Assembly (NCBI GenBank): GCA_018136815.1
Contig: CM030931.1
Location: 62,001-126,000 of the forward strand
Length of the DNA: 64,000 bases
Source: Isochrysis galbana
Lineage: Eukaryota; Haptophyta; Isochrysidales; Isochrysidaceae
Direction: 5' to 3'
The notes beneath the pieces are model-generated. The model saw only the letters and a list, made by a program, of their open reading frames with translations, was not told the DNA's origin and did no database searches. The position numbers and the translations under genes were made by a program. Numbering within the stretch: position 1 is the first letter of the stretch; each line of letters starts with the position of its first letter. Positions 11,199-21,123 of the stretch are shown one piece after another.

Positions 11199-14100
11199 GT
11201 CGCCGGCGGGCCCACGTCCGCGCTGTTCACCCCGCTACCAGTCCAGGGTAGTGGGCCTGAACGCCACCCACCAAAGATCGTATTAGCTACGGCCGAGTAC
11301 TTCTACGGCCTCCAACCAGTACCCTAAGATTCCCAAGTTCCAGCCAAGCCCTTCCACCTCCACCCCCTCTTTCTCCTGCCTCCTCGCGATTACCCCTATT
11401 TCTCCCAATGCGATAATTCCATCCTGGTTCTCGATATCACGCACGAGTCCTCCAAACCAAGTCAACCGTCCCCGCCTCTCTATCAACTCAAGCCGCTAAC
11501 CGCTACCCCACGCCACTCCCAAGCATCAACAGTCCAAGACCTCACGGTCTGCGAAAATCCAGCCGCGCAGGCCCAATCCAACCTTCATCTCTCCAAATCA
11601 AATTTCGCATGTCCGAGCCACAAAACGTCTCCCGAGTACGAGTCCGAGTCCAAGTCACGTCAGAATTGCCCTCTTCGTCTTACGCCACCGCGCGCCCATC
11701 TACGAGTCTGAGCCCAGTCCAGTCATCACCGGTATCACCAGTCTCCATCGCTACGACGATGGAGGCGCAGTTCTCCGGTTCTTCCCCACTTTCTTTCGAG
11801 TCCGAGTCCAAGCCTGTTTTTGAGCAAACCCCGTTCTGAGCCATCCGAGTCCGAGTCCGAGTCCGAGTTTACAATGTCACCGAGTCCTACCACGCGGTCG
11901 ACCGCAGGATTAACGGAGCTCCAGCCACTCACTGAGCCTCCGACGACCACTCCTTCCGAGGAGTGTTCACCTTCGGTCCTCCACGCCCCGAGTCTGAGTC
12001 ATTTGGAATCTCCGGTCACGTCCAGAATCCAACCACAACCGAGCCCCGTTTCACGAGCCACCGCGTATCGAGTCCAAACACAAGCTGACGCCGAAGCCCT
12101 CGACGACAGCCACTGTGTCCTTGTCCGAGCCACCGTTCCGAGTCTCGCCGCAGCCGGCCTGCCACTCCCAGCAAGCTGCACGCCGCCGAGCCGATCCCTT
12201 CCGTTTCCGTTCCGAGTCCGAGTCCAATCGCACAAGACAGTGCATCCCGAGGCCCGCGTAATCAAGCCCGTCACCGAGTCCGAGATTTCGGCCGCACCGA
12301 GCCAACCGGTGCTGGCCACCGTGCCCCTATTGTCATCACAAGCTTCAGCTTCGTCCTCACCGACGTTGCGACGCCAGGGGGCTTCACCTTTGGGCTGGCA
12401 CCGTCCGTTCCCATTTCGAAAGTGAGCCTGTTTTCAGTGTCCAGCACGCACAGAACGACGAGTCCGAGTCCGAGTACAATTTAACGTCACCGCGGAGTCC
12501 GCGGTCGACCACCGGCGTTCCCACGCCACCCCATCAACCGAGAGCCATGGAGGAGCTTGGCACAGCCGTCTCCTAGCCCCTCTCAAGTTGCCGAGTCTTC
12601 CGATTCGAGTCTGAATCCACCGTAATTTCAGCGGTCCATCCACCCGCTAGCCCGAGCCAAGTCCTCCGAAGAATGCTTCGCATTGGAGAACCTCTTCGGT
12701 CACCACCCACGCCAGCCGCTGCCGCAGAGCCACCACCCTGGCCTCAGCCTTCCCCGCGGCCGGCTTCTACGACAGCCACGTCCCTTCTTTCGTCGGCGCC
12801 GACCCCGCCGGCGACAGATTGCAACGAAGTCGATGCGGGCCGATTCTTTCTGATGTGACCATGGAGAGTGACCACAACTCCTTGCAGTCGAGGAACGGCC
12901 GCCTCCCAAACCGAGCTTCTACGCCCATTGAGCCAACCCAACCGAGTCTCTAAGCCATGCCTTCATGCCTCTCACCGGTGGGTGTCGCGCGGCCGCGGGT
13001 CCGTCGCCGCAATCCGACACCCCACCTCTCCGAGTTTGTTCGTCGATCCCGTCCTCCGAGCCGTCTCCACGTCGTCGATATCCGAGTCTTCTTTCATTCG
13101 TCCTACGTCGCCGCGGCCACCGGTGCAGCCCCCAAGCACTGCCTGCCTCTCGATACCACTACCACCGCCATCATGCGCGTGGCAGCGATCAATGCGTCCG
13201 CGATCCAGTCCTTCGATTCCTCTCAAAACAACTCCGATGTCGGCACCCGTGATGATACCCCGTCACCCCGCTCTCCACGCTCTCGCCTCTCTTCGTGCAC
13301 GAGCGAGCGGCTCTGCGGTGGTATTACCTCGGCACCTCACGGAGGCAGCCCAAGAGCTTCGCCGGCCTCGCAATGGCACCCTAGCCTCGCCTGCCGCCGC
13401 GCTACCCAAGCACTTCGATGAGCTTTGCGCTGAGCTCACGAAGATGAATCAACGAGTCCAAGACGGGCTGACGTCTGGCTGTCACGCACCACGCGTTCTC
13501 GTCGTTGGCGAGACGAGCGGCGTCGTCTCCTCCATGTTCCTACTCGCCGGTGCTGATGTAGCTACGTGCGATTTGTATCCTTCCGAGATCGATTACGTGC
13601 CCCACTTCCAAGGCGACGCGCTTCATGTCCAAAACCTAGGTTGGGACCTAGTCATCGCCCACCCGCCCTGCACGTACCTCTCCGCGTCAGCAGTCAATGG
13701 CTCTCCCAAGAACCCGGACGTCGTGCCGCTCTTGAGTCGGCCGCCCGCGTCTTCAAGTCAATGGCTCCGCCACTGCTCCGTTTGTAGCGGTTGAGAACCC
13801 TCGGATGCATGCGGAAGCTCGCCGTTTAGTCGGGGGGTTGACCCGACCCAATTCGTCAACCCTGGGAGCACGGCACTGGACACCAGAAAGCCACCGGGTT
13901 GTACCTCACCAAAGGGCTGCCGCCCCTCCAGCCAACTTGCGTCGTGGATGGCCGTGAGTCGGCATGGCTACCTCTCTCCTTCACCGCACCGTGGCGCTCT
14001 TCCGCAGCCGCACCTACGTGGTGTAGCTGGAGCGATGGCGATCCATTGGATGCCTGTTCTTCTTCGAACATTTGAGTCAACAGCGAGACCAGACGTCGAC

Positions 14101-15632
14101 GAAGAAATTGTCCGCGTTAGAGCTACTCGCTTGCGCGCGGTGCAGCCTATTGGACCGGCCTTCACTTAGCTCGACCGAGGCTACCGCCTACGAGCCGTGG
14201 TCGGCTCTTCATCGTTATGAGAGGGGGAGGGAAACTAGTGAAGTTTCTTCCGACCCCGTTGTTTCCCGTCCAGCTACTCCCGAGTCAGACAACCACGAAG
14301 ACCAAAAAGAAACCCACGATAACCACGACAACGACACGCCACTCCACGCCTCCGAGTCTACTCTCCACGACCATTCTCTCCATGGACCGCCCCGCCTCCG
14401 GCACGCGCGAGCTCGCCGCGTCCGACGACGCCGACGACTCTCCGGAAGCGGCGCCAACAATGGCAATCATTCGAGTGAACGGGGACCAGAAATGGTCCAA
14501 CGTCACGCTCGAACCGCTGACGAAATAAGAGCGCAAGCTCTAGCCGGACGAAGCGCCGACGAGGAATCCGACCTCGCCGCTGCCGTCCGAGCGCCGATCG
14601 AGTTCGTGGAAGCCAAAGGCATCCGCGCCGAAGAGCTAGCCTCATTAGTTCGAAGACCCAAGACAGAAGCCCAAGCCCGTCTCGAGAAAGATTGGGAAAA
14701 GATGTCCGACCACCCGAGGCACCCCACCGACAAGAGAGGCCTGGGCCACACTAGTCCCAAGCTATCACCCTGTACCGCTACCAACGAGGACGACGCCTCT
14801 AGGCCCTCTGCCACGATAGCGGCAGTCGGAGTACCCGAAGAGACGACGACTACTTTGACGACGAATTCACCCGAGCAACCACGCTGTCGACCAACCCCGT
14901 CCCGTCCGACACCATCGCACACGTGACCGCGCACCGACCGGATAGCGTCGTGGATACCCTACCATCTGCCTACCCAAGCATTGCCTATATGTTCGAGACT
15001 ATGGTCTGCCGCTCCGGCGAGGCTACCGGCAAAGAAGGAGTTATCTTAGCCGACTCCGCTCTCACGGTCAACAGCACACTCGCTGACACCGGAGCTGGCC
15101 CGTCGGTCGTGACCACTTCCCTCTTGTCCAGCCTACCAAGACGCATGCGTCGAGCGGCTGCCACAAGCCGTAGTGACACCGCTTCACGGTCCGGACGGCC
15201 TCCTCTTATCACGCGAGGCAAGGCTCGAATCGTTTCTCCGTCGTGGATTTCTCTTTCGTCATACGTTCATGGTGATTGAAGGCAACCCGATGCTGCTGCT
15301 CGGGAACGACTTCTTAGCCACGCACGCCGCTTCGATTCAGCTCGCCTCGACAGCGCGGACGGCTCTATCACCCTCGGTGCTCCATCCACGGTGGCTCCTC
15401 TTGAGGTTAATGGCAGTCCAAGCCCCGACGCTCCGCCGATCTTTCGCGTCTCGACGTCACCGATAGCGGTGGTCCCTGTCAGCATGACTTGTGCACAGGT
15501 CTGTCCGACCTCCGCGAACCCAATCACGACTGACTTCTTCCGAGGGCCGCAGGCCATCCAAAACGACAACCAGCTAGTCACCGAGCCTCTCTTCAGCACG
15601 GCCGATGAGTTTGCCGCCAAAGCGCCGGCATC
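11199..15632 (+). pseudogene. Linker, methyltransferase and protease region of copy B (broken)
   Basis: This stretch is collinear with 23769-28590 of copy C minus the 340-bp duplication. The linker keeps its CCGAGT repeats. The methyltransferase remnant lies at about 13460-14045: motif I, AHPPCTYLS and the ENP region can all be recognised, but indels, including one just after the PPC motif near 13684, put them in different frames. The protease region around 15060-15330 is also frameshifted. The enzyme cannot be made as one piece from this copy. Confidence 0.85.
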
Positions 15633-18209
15633 ATGTGGCTCCGAGTACCTCCTATATACCCACGAACCTATCACGATCCCGGCCTATCATCGGGCACGTT
15701 TCACGTCCGAATTCCGCTAGCTCTTCGAGAACACGAAGACTGCGCCATGCTCGTGGACCGACTCCCTACACGCGAGACTATTGACAGCTCTCCGCTCGTC
15801 ATCCCTCAAGTAGAGAGGCCGAAATCCGACCACACCATCGCGGTTACGGTGGCCAATACTGACCCCAAACCACTACACCTTCCGTCGTTCCATCCTGTAG
15901 CTTCGCTACAGGTTCGATTCAAGATTCACGCTGGAACTTATCACCGCGTCGGTGACAATAACTCGCCGGATGTGATTGAGTCGCTCAACGAGGACCAACG
16001 CAAGCTCCTCGAGGCAGCCAAGATCGACCCCGAGGGCCGTCTCTCGATGCCCCAACGTGAACAAGTTCGTCGTCTACTGGCCCGACGTATCGCTGCTTTC
16101 GCAATTGACCCGACTAACCCGAATCACACTCACGTGATGGAGGTAGAGCTACCGCTCAACCCCGGAGCCGAAGCTCACCGTCACGCACCGTCTAGAGTTG
16201 GACGAGAGGGTGAGAAGATCATAGAGGACGAAGTTTGCAAGATGGAGTCCGCGGGCATCATTAGGAAATCAAATTCGTCGTGGGCCTCTCGAGTCGTGTT
16301 AGTCACTAAGAAGGATGGCTCCGTACGTTTCTGCGTAGATTATCGCGACGTCAACTCCAAGCTTCGTCTAGAGGACAGCCCTCTTCCCCTCACGGTAGAA
16401 GCCATCGACCGATTGTCGTCCGGTCAAGGCAACCTCGATTCTCTATTCCTTTGCACCCTGGACCTGGCATCTGGTTTCTGGGGTATACCGATCAAAGAAT
16501 CCGATAAACATATCACCGCGTTCACTACTCATCGCGGCAAGTACGAGTTCAATTACTTGCCTTTCGGTGTTCAATCCGGTCCCTCGTATATGTGCCGCCT
16601 CATGGACGCCGTTCTCGGTGGGCTGGCATGGGAGATTTGTATGCCATACTTGGATGATGTCGGCGCCTGGTCGACAGGTGTAGGTGACTCGCTGCAGGCC
16701 AGGGAAGAGTCGTCATTCCAACAAATGTTACACCGTCTTGATCTTGTCTTGGAACGTCTCATCTGGGCGGGCCTCACTTGCAAGATGTCGAAATGCGTTT
16801 TCTTTGCCACCTCGGCTGAATATCTCGGCCACGTTGTTTCGCGTGAAGGTCTTCGGATGGATCCCAAGAAAGTGGAAGCTGTCTCGAAAATCGACCCAAC
16901 CCAAATCAACTCGATCGAAGCCGTCCGTTCGTTCCTTGGATTGTGCTCCTACTACCGCCGTTTCATCCGTCGTTTTGCGATCCGTGCGGCGCCGTTAACC
17001 GCTCTCACGCGGAAAGGGTGCGACGTCCCGGTCGAGTCGCAAACAGAAGCCTGTCGACAGGCTATCGAAGATCTCAAGCAAGCTATCTGTGAAGAACCCG
17101 TACTTGCACCTCCTCGAGACGACCGTCCTTTCCTCGTTAAAACCGACGGTGCTAGCAAGCTCGGCATCGCCGGCGTCCTCGCCCAAAAAGACGACGAAGG
17201 GAGAGAGCGCGTCGTTGCATACTACGGTCGTAGCTTGAGTCCGGCTGAGCGCCATTGGACAGTCACTGAAATCGAACTTCTAGCAGCGCTAGAATCGATC
17301 CGAAATTGGAGGCCTTATCTTTGGGGTCGCCACTTCACCCTCGTCGTAGACCATTCAGCTTTGCGCTGGCTTCACACGATGAAAGATCAAGTCACCGGTG
17401 GTCCAGCCTCGCGCCTCATGCGATGGGTCCTAAAGCTAGCCGAATATAGATTCGACGTCGTGCACAAACCTGGAGTCACTCACTGGGACGCCGACGGCTT
17501 ATCCCGCTTAGTTGCTCTCGAGCCTGATCACGATCCTCTCCATCTCGAGGAGAGTGACGCCCATTCTTTCGATTCTTCTGAAATTCACGACATAGTCGCC
17601 GCCGCGGTTACTTCATCCACCCTCACCGCTCGCCGCCAACAAGCAAGCGATAGGCTCGCTCGTCAAGCATCGGAATCTTCGGAGTCGATTACCTCCTCGT
17701 ATCTCGATGTGGGCGTGCCTCATGCCGACGAATTACGTCAAGCGCTCTCTACCGACGATCTCGCCAGCTCGATCCTTTCTGAAGTCGAGTCGATCCTTCC
17801 GAAAGCTTCCTCTTCGATTGACTCTAGCTCGTCGTCGAAGAAAAGTTCCCGATTCCTCCTTCGCGATGGCCTACTCTACTACCGCTCCTCAGAAGCGGAA
17901 GAGGCTCCTCTTCGTTTGTACATTCCGGAGTCCCTTCGTGACACGTACCTCCGCGCCTACCATGACCACCTTGGTCACCCAGGTGCGACAAGGATGTCTA
18001 CCCTACTTCGTACTCGAGTGTACTGGCCTGGCATGTCCGCCTCTGTATCGGAATACGTTCGAGAGTGCCACGAATGCACTCTTGGCAAACCGTTACCGCG
18101 ACCGCTCGCCCATCCATCCGGTCTTTCCATCGGATCTTATCCTTTCGACGTCGTCTATTGCGATATTCTTTCGATGGCGCCCACTCACGATTTCGTATCC
18201 GGCCGCTCC
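15633..18209 (+). CDS. Pol fragment of copy B: reverse transcriptase, RNase H, integrase N-terminus
   Basis: One open frame encodes the Gypsy RT with FCVDYRDVN, LDLASGFWGIPI and the YLDD active site near 16650, then RNase H (KTDGASKLGIAGVLAQK, ERHWTVTEIELLA) and the His-His-Cys-Cys zinc domain of integrase (HDHLGHPG ... CHECTLGK). The protein is almost identical to copy C. It ends in a chimera: after integrase residues SGRS the frame runs on through LTR sequence and a piece of another element to a stop at 18533. The integrase catalytic D-D-E triad is incomplete. RT and RNase H could be functional in principle. Confidence 0.88.
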
Positions 18210-18401
18210 TGCCACCACCTCCCACAAGCCTCCTTCCACACTTCCACGCCCTCCGTGCGTCGTGCGTCGTGCGTCGATCACCATGCCCGTAGTCACCCCC
18301 GAGGAAAGCTCCATGAGCTCCCGCAAGAACCGCACTCCGCGCTAGCTGCCGGCGCGCCCTCGCAGGCCATCACCAAGAGTGAGATGAGCCTTGCTCTGAC
18401 A
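18210..18401 (+). repeat. LTR 3'-end fragment fused to the integrase of copy B
   Basis: The segment matches the last 190 bp of the LTR, from TGCCACCACCTCCCAC to the terminal CTCTGACA. It is more diverged than the LTRs of copy C. It marks the point where copy B was joined to another element. Confidence 0.85.
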
Positions 18402-18622
18402 TTCTTGGCCCGGCGCATCAAAGCTTTCGCGTTGCACCCGGGGGCTCCAAACCATACGCACGTTCTCGAGGTGGAGTTGCCACTCAACCACGTTTCGCTC
18501 GCTATGTTTCGTTGCTTCTTGTTCCGATTCTGACCTCTGGTCAGCTCAGGTTCCAGGTTCCAGGTCTCTGTTTCCAGGTTCACCGCTCGACATCGGGAGA
18601 CGTCTCGATCTTAGTCGGGGGG
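18402..18622 (+). mobile_element. Fragment of a second, related Gypsy family: pol piece plus polypurine tract
   Basis: The first 90 bases encode LARRIKAFALHPGAPNHTH and a VELPLN string, a diverged relative of LARRIAAFAIDPTNPNHTH in copies B and C. About 220 bp later comes CATCGGGAGACGTCTCGATC then GTCGGGGGG, matching the sequence just before the 3' LTR of copy C. A sister family therefore contributed its 3' end here, with most of pol deleted. Confidence 0.65.
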
Positions 18623-19609
18623 TGTCGCATTCATCCTAGATGATGCGATTTCCAGGCTCTTGTTTCCAGGTCCTTCGCCGTGCGGCCACACGGTGAAGCT
18701 CAGGTACTTCTAGGTTGGTAGGGTTCGTCCCTAGCGATCTAGAATTCGAGTTCTCGTTTCGTTCCTTCTAGCCTGTCTGTCAGGTGCAGAGGGAAAAAGT
18801 TGACATGCGCACGCACGGCGTCTCCGCGGGGGGGCCGATGCACATCGCGCCGTGCCTATGCACGGCGTGCGCGAATGTGATTGCAAGTCATCACAGGTGC
18901 TCCGAGAGAAATATCTCTTAAATTGCCTGTTTATGTAGTTGTCGGCCTTAGATGAGACGCAGGGAAAAGCGTTGACACGGCGTCCCCCTCGGGGGGAAGA
19001 TGCACCGCGGGGGAAAGCAGAGAAAAAAATGTTATGCTAGTCTTCATTTAATTTTAAAATGCCGCTCTATATACAACTGTGGACATTTGATCGCTCAATT
19101 CAACTGATGTCCCACAATTGACGGAACGACACCTTTCACCCCTCACCCCTCCCTCCCTACCTGCTACTTGCTATCCCCCTAGTAGTGCACGGGGGGAGTC
19201 GCTTATGGCGGGGGGAGAAGGGCCGGGGGAGTGGGGGTGTAGAAAGTTTTCTACGTGAGTAGAAAGTAGAGGGTCCACGGCCGCGTGTGCGGTGAGACTA
19301 TTTAAAGGTTTATTATGAAATGAAAATGAAAACTCATCATTTCGTCTTTTGTTTTCGTCATGCTGTCTTCTCTTCCATCGCATATGGCACACGCCCCACT
19401 GTACCCGCAACATGTCTCGATCATTCGAATCTCATTTTGTAACCCCCTCTAAGAGACATTTCTCTGGATCCTGAGTTTTGGAACGGAGGTAGTACTATTA
19501 TCATGGATGATGGTACTGAGCCGTACTATTGTACACCTCAGTTACAAAAAATCATCAGCATTTTTTTCTGGAGGGTGGGGCCGCTCATTCGCTCGGCAGG
19601 GCTGGGCCG
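18623..19609 (+). repeat. Probable LTR of the second Gypsy family (right end not seen)
   Basis: Directly after the GTCGGGGGG polypurine tract the sequence starts TGTCGCATTCATCC, as an LTR should. It continues through GC-rich sequence with two similar blocks (GTTGACATGCGCACGC near 18800 and GTTGACACGGCG near 18970). I cannot place its right end before the gap at 19610, and no gene is supported in the stretch. Confidence 0.5.
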
Positions 19610-19709
19610 NNNNNNNNNNNNNNNNNNNNNNNNNNNNNNNNNNNNNNNNNNNNNNNNNNNNNNNNNNNNNNNNNNNNNNNNNNNNNNNNNNNNNNNNNNN
19701 NNNNNNNNN
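19610..19709. other. Assembly gap (100 N) next to the 5' LTR of copy C
   Basis: Exactly 100 N. It ends two bases before the LTR, so the 5' target-site duplication of copy C cannot be read. Confidence 0.99.
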
Positions 19710-19711
19710 CT

Positions 19712-21123
19712 TGTTGTATTCCTGCCCATCTGAAGGCTGTAGGCATGAATATTCGTGTAAGGTACGCGCTCACAATTACAATTGAACAGTTCCCCGTGTT
19801 GCCACTGACGCACAAGACACACAGATTCGGATTCCCCATGGTCTCAAGTCCAGGTTTGCAGATTTTGGTCTCGAAATTTGCGATTCGAATTTTGTTTTTG
19901 CTGTTACTATAATTGTTGGCTCGTTTAAGGTAATAAACCGGCATGACTTCGACTTCTCGTTCTGCAGTCGCTCTGCGAGACTCTCTCTCTCTCTCTCTCT
20001 CTCTCCGTCCGCCTCTCCTCGGCCGACGGCAAGAAGATTCGTCCAAAACATTCTCCGGTCCCAAGATATCTCGTGGGGGGTCTCTCCGCGCTCCGCGAGG
20101 GAAAGGACGCGATCTCGCTCCGAGATCACCCTCGCGCCCTCCCACGCTGCCCGCCGTGCCCTCGGTCCCTCGCCCCCCGCGGCAGGTTCTTCCTCTCGGC
20201 GTGCCATCCGTCGCCTCCGGCCGTTATATTATTCCCCCCCCGCGCGAGGTTCTTCTCCTCCGCGCGCGGTTCGTTTCCTCCGGCCGTCGTTCGTTCCCCC
20301 CCCCGCGCGCGCTGTTTCCCCCCCCTCGCTTCGATTCCTCTCGCGGTTCCTTCGATGATTGCCTCCATCTCGTCCGTTCTTCTTCGCGATCCTCGCGGAG
20401 GGGGCACCGACGTTTAATGTTAGTTTCGTCGCGGTTTCGATGAAAGTAAGGAAGAACGAATGGCACGCGCCTCGCGTCTCGCGTCTTGTTTCGTCGCCCC
20501 TTGCTCGTTGCTTGTCTAGAAGGTCTCTCCGCACATCGCCTTCTTCCCCCGGCGCGATTTTGGATCTCTCCTCGACCCTCCGCGTTGGCTTCAGCGGACG
20601 AGTTCCACTTTAACGATAGTTCGAACCCTTCGGTGGCGTAGTTATGCGCTCTCTTTCCGTATATCTTCGCGCATGACGAGCGATCGCGACTTCAGCCTTC
20701 GCCGCGCGGGGAGGGGTTTGTTTATCGTATGATTCCGGAGTGTTTACGTTAGTTTTCTGAGCCCAAGGACTTTGGTTTTTGGTTTCTTGTGAGTGTTTTT
20801 GTAGCAACTTCGTCGAGTCCCACCGTGTTCCCAAGCGAGTCCCCCCGAGTTCCCGAGTCTATACCCCGAGTCAACGAGTCAATACCAGCCAAGCACGCGC
20901 CTGAGCCACCCCCAGTCGCCTGCCACCACCTCCCACAAGCCTCCTTCCACACTTCCGCGCCCACCGTGCTCCGTGCGTGCGTCGTGCGTCGTGCGTCGAT
21001 CACCATGCCCGTAGTCACCCCGAGGAAAGCTCCATGAGCTCCCCACAAGAACCGCGTTCCGCGCTAGCTGCCGGCGCGCCCTCGCAGGCAATCTCCAAGA
21101 GTGAGATCAGCCTTGCTCTGACA
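19712..21123 (+). repeat. 5' LTR of copy C
   Basis: It begins TGTTGTATTCC and ends GCTCTGACA. It matches the 3' LTR with only a few substitutions and short indels. It contains a (CT)n run near 19982-20005, a TAATAAA string near 19931, a TATATTATT string near 20225, C-runs, and a CGAGTC-rich block near 20815-20880. The LTR reaches into Gag coding sequence. Confidence 0.93.

Larger units (their letters stand above)
7215..18401 (+). mobile_element. Ty3/Gypsy chromodomain retrotransposon, copy B (decayed, chimeric 3' end)
   Basis: The element has a 5' LTR, Gag, UAG, linker, methyltransferase remnant, protease, RT, RNase H and the N-terminal half of integrase, collinear with copy C. Single-base indels break Gag and the linker/methyltransferase many times. 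At about 18209 the integrase sequence stops at the Ser-Gly-Arg-Ser codons and jumps into the last 190 bp of an LTR. The catalytic end of integrase, the chromodomain and most of the 3' LTR are missing, so this copy cannot be autonomous. Confidence 0.93.
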
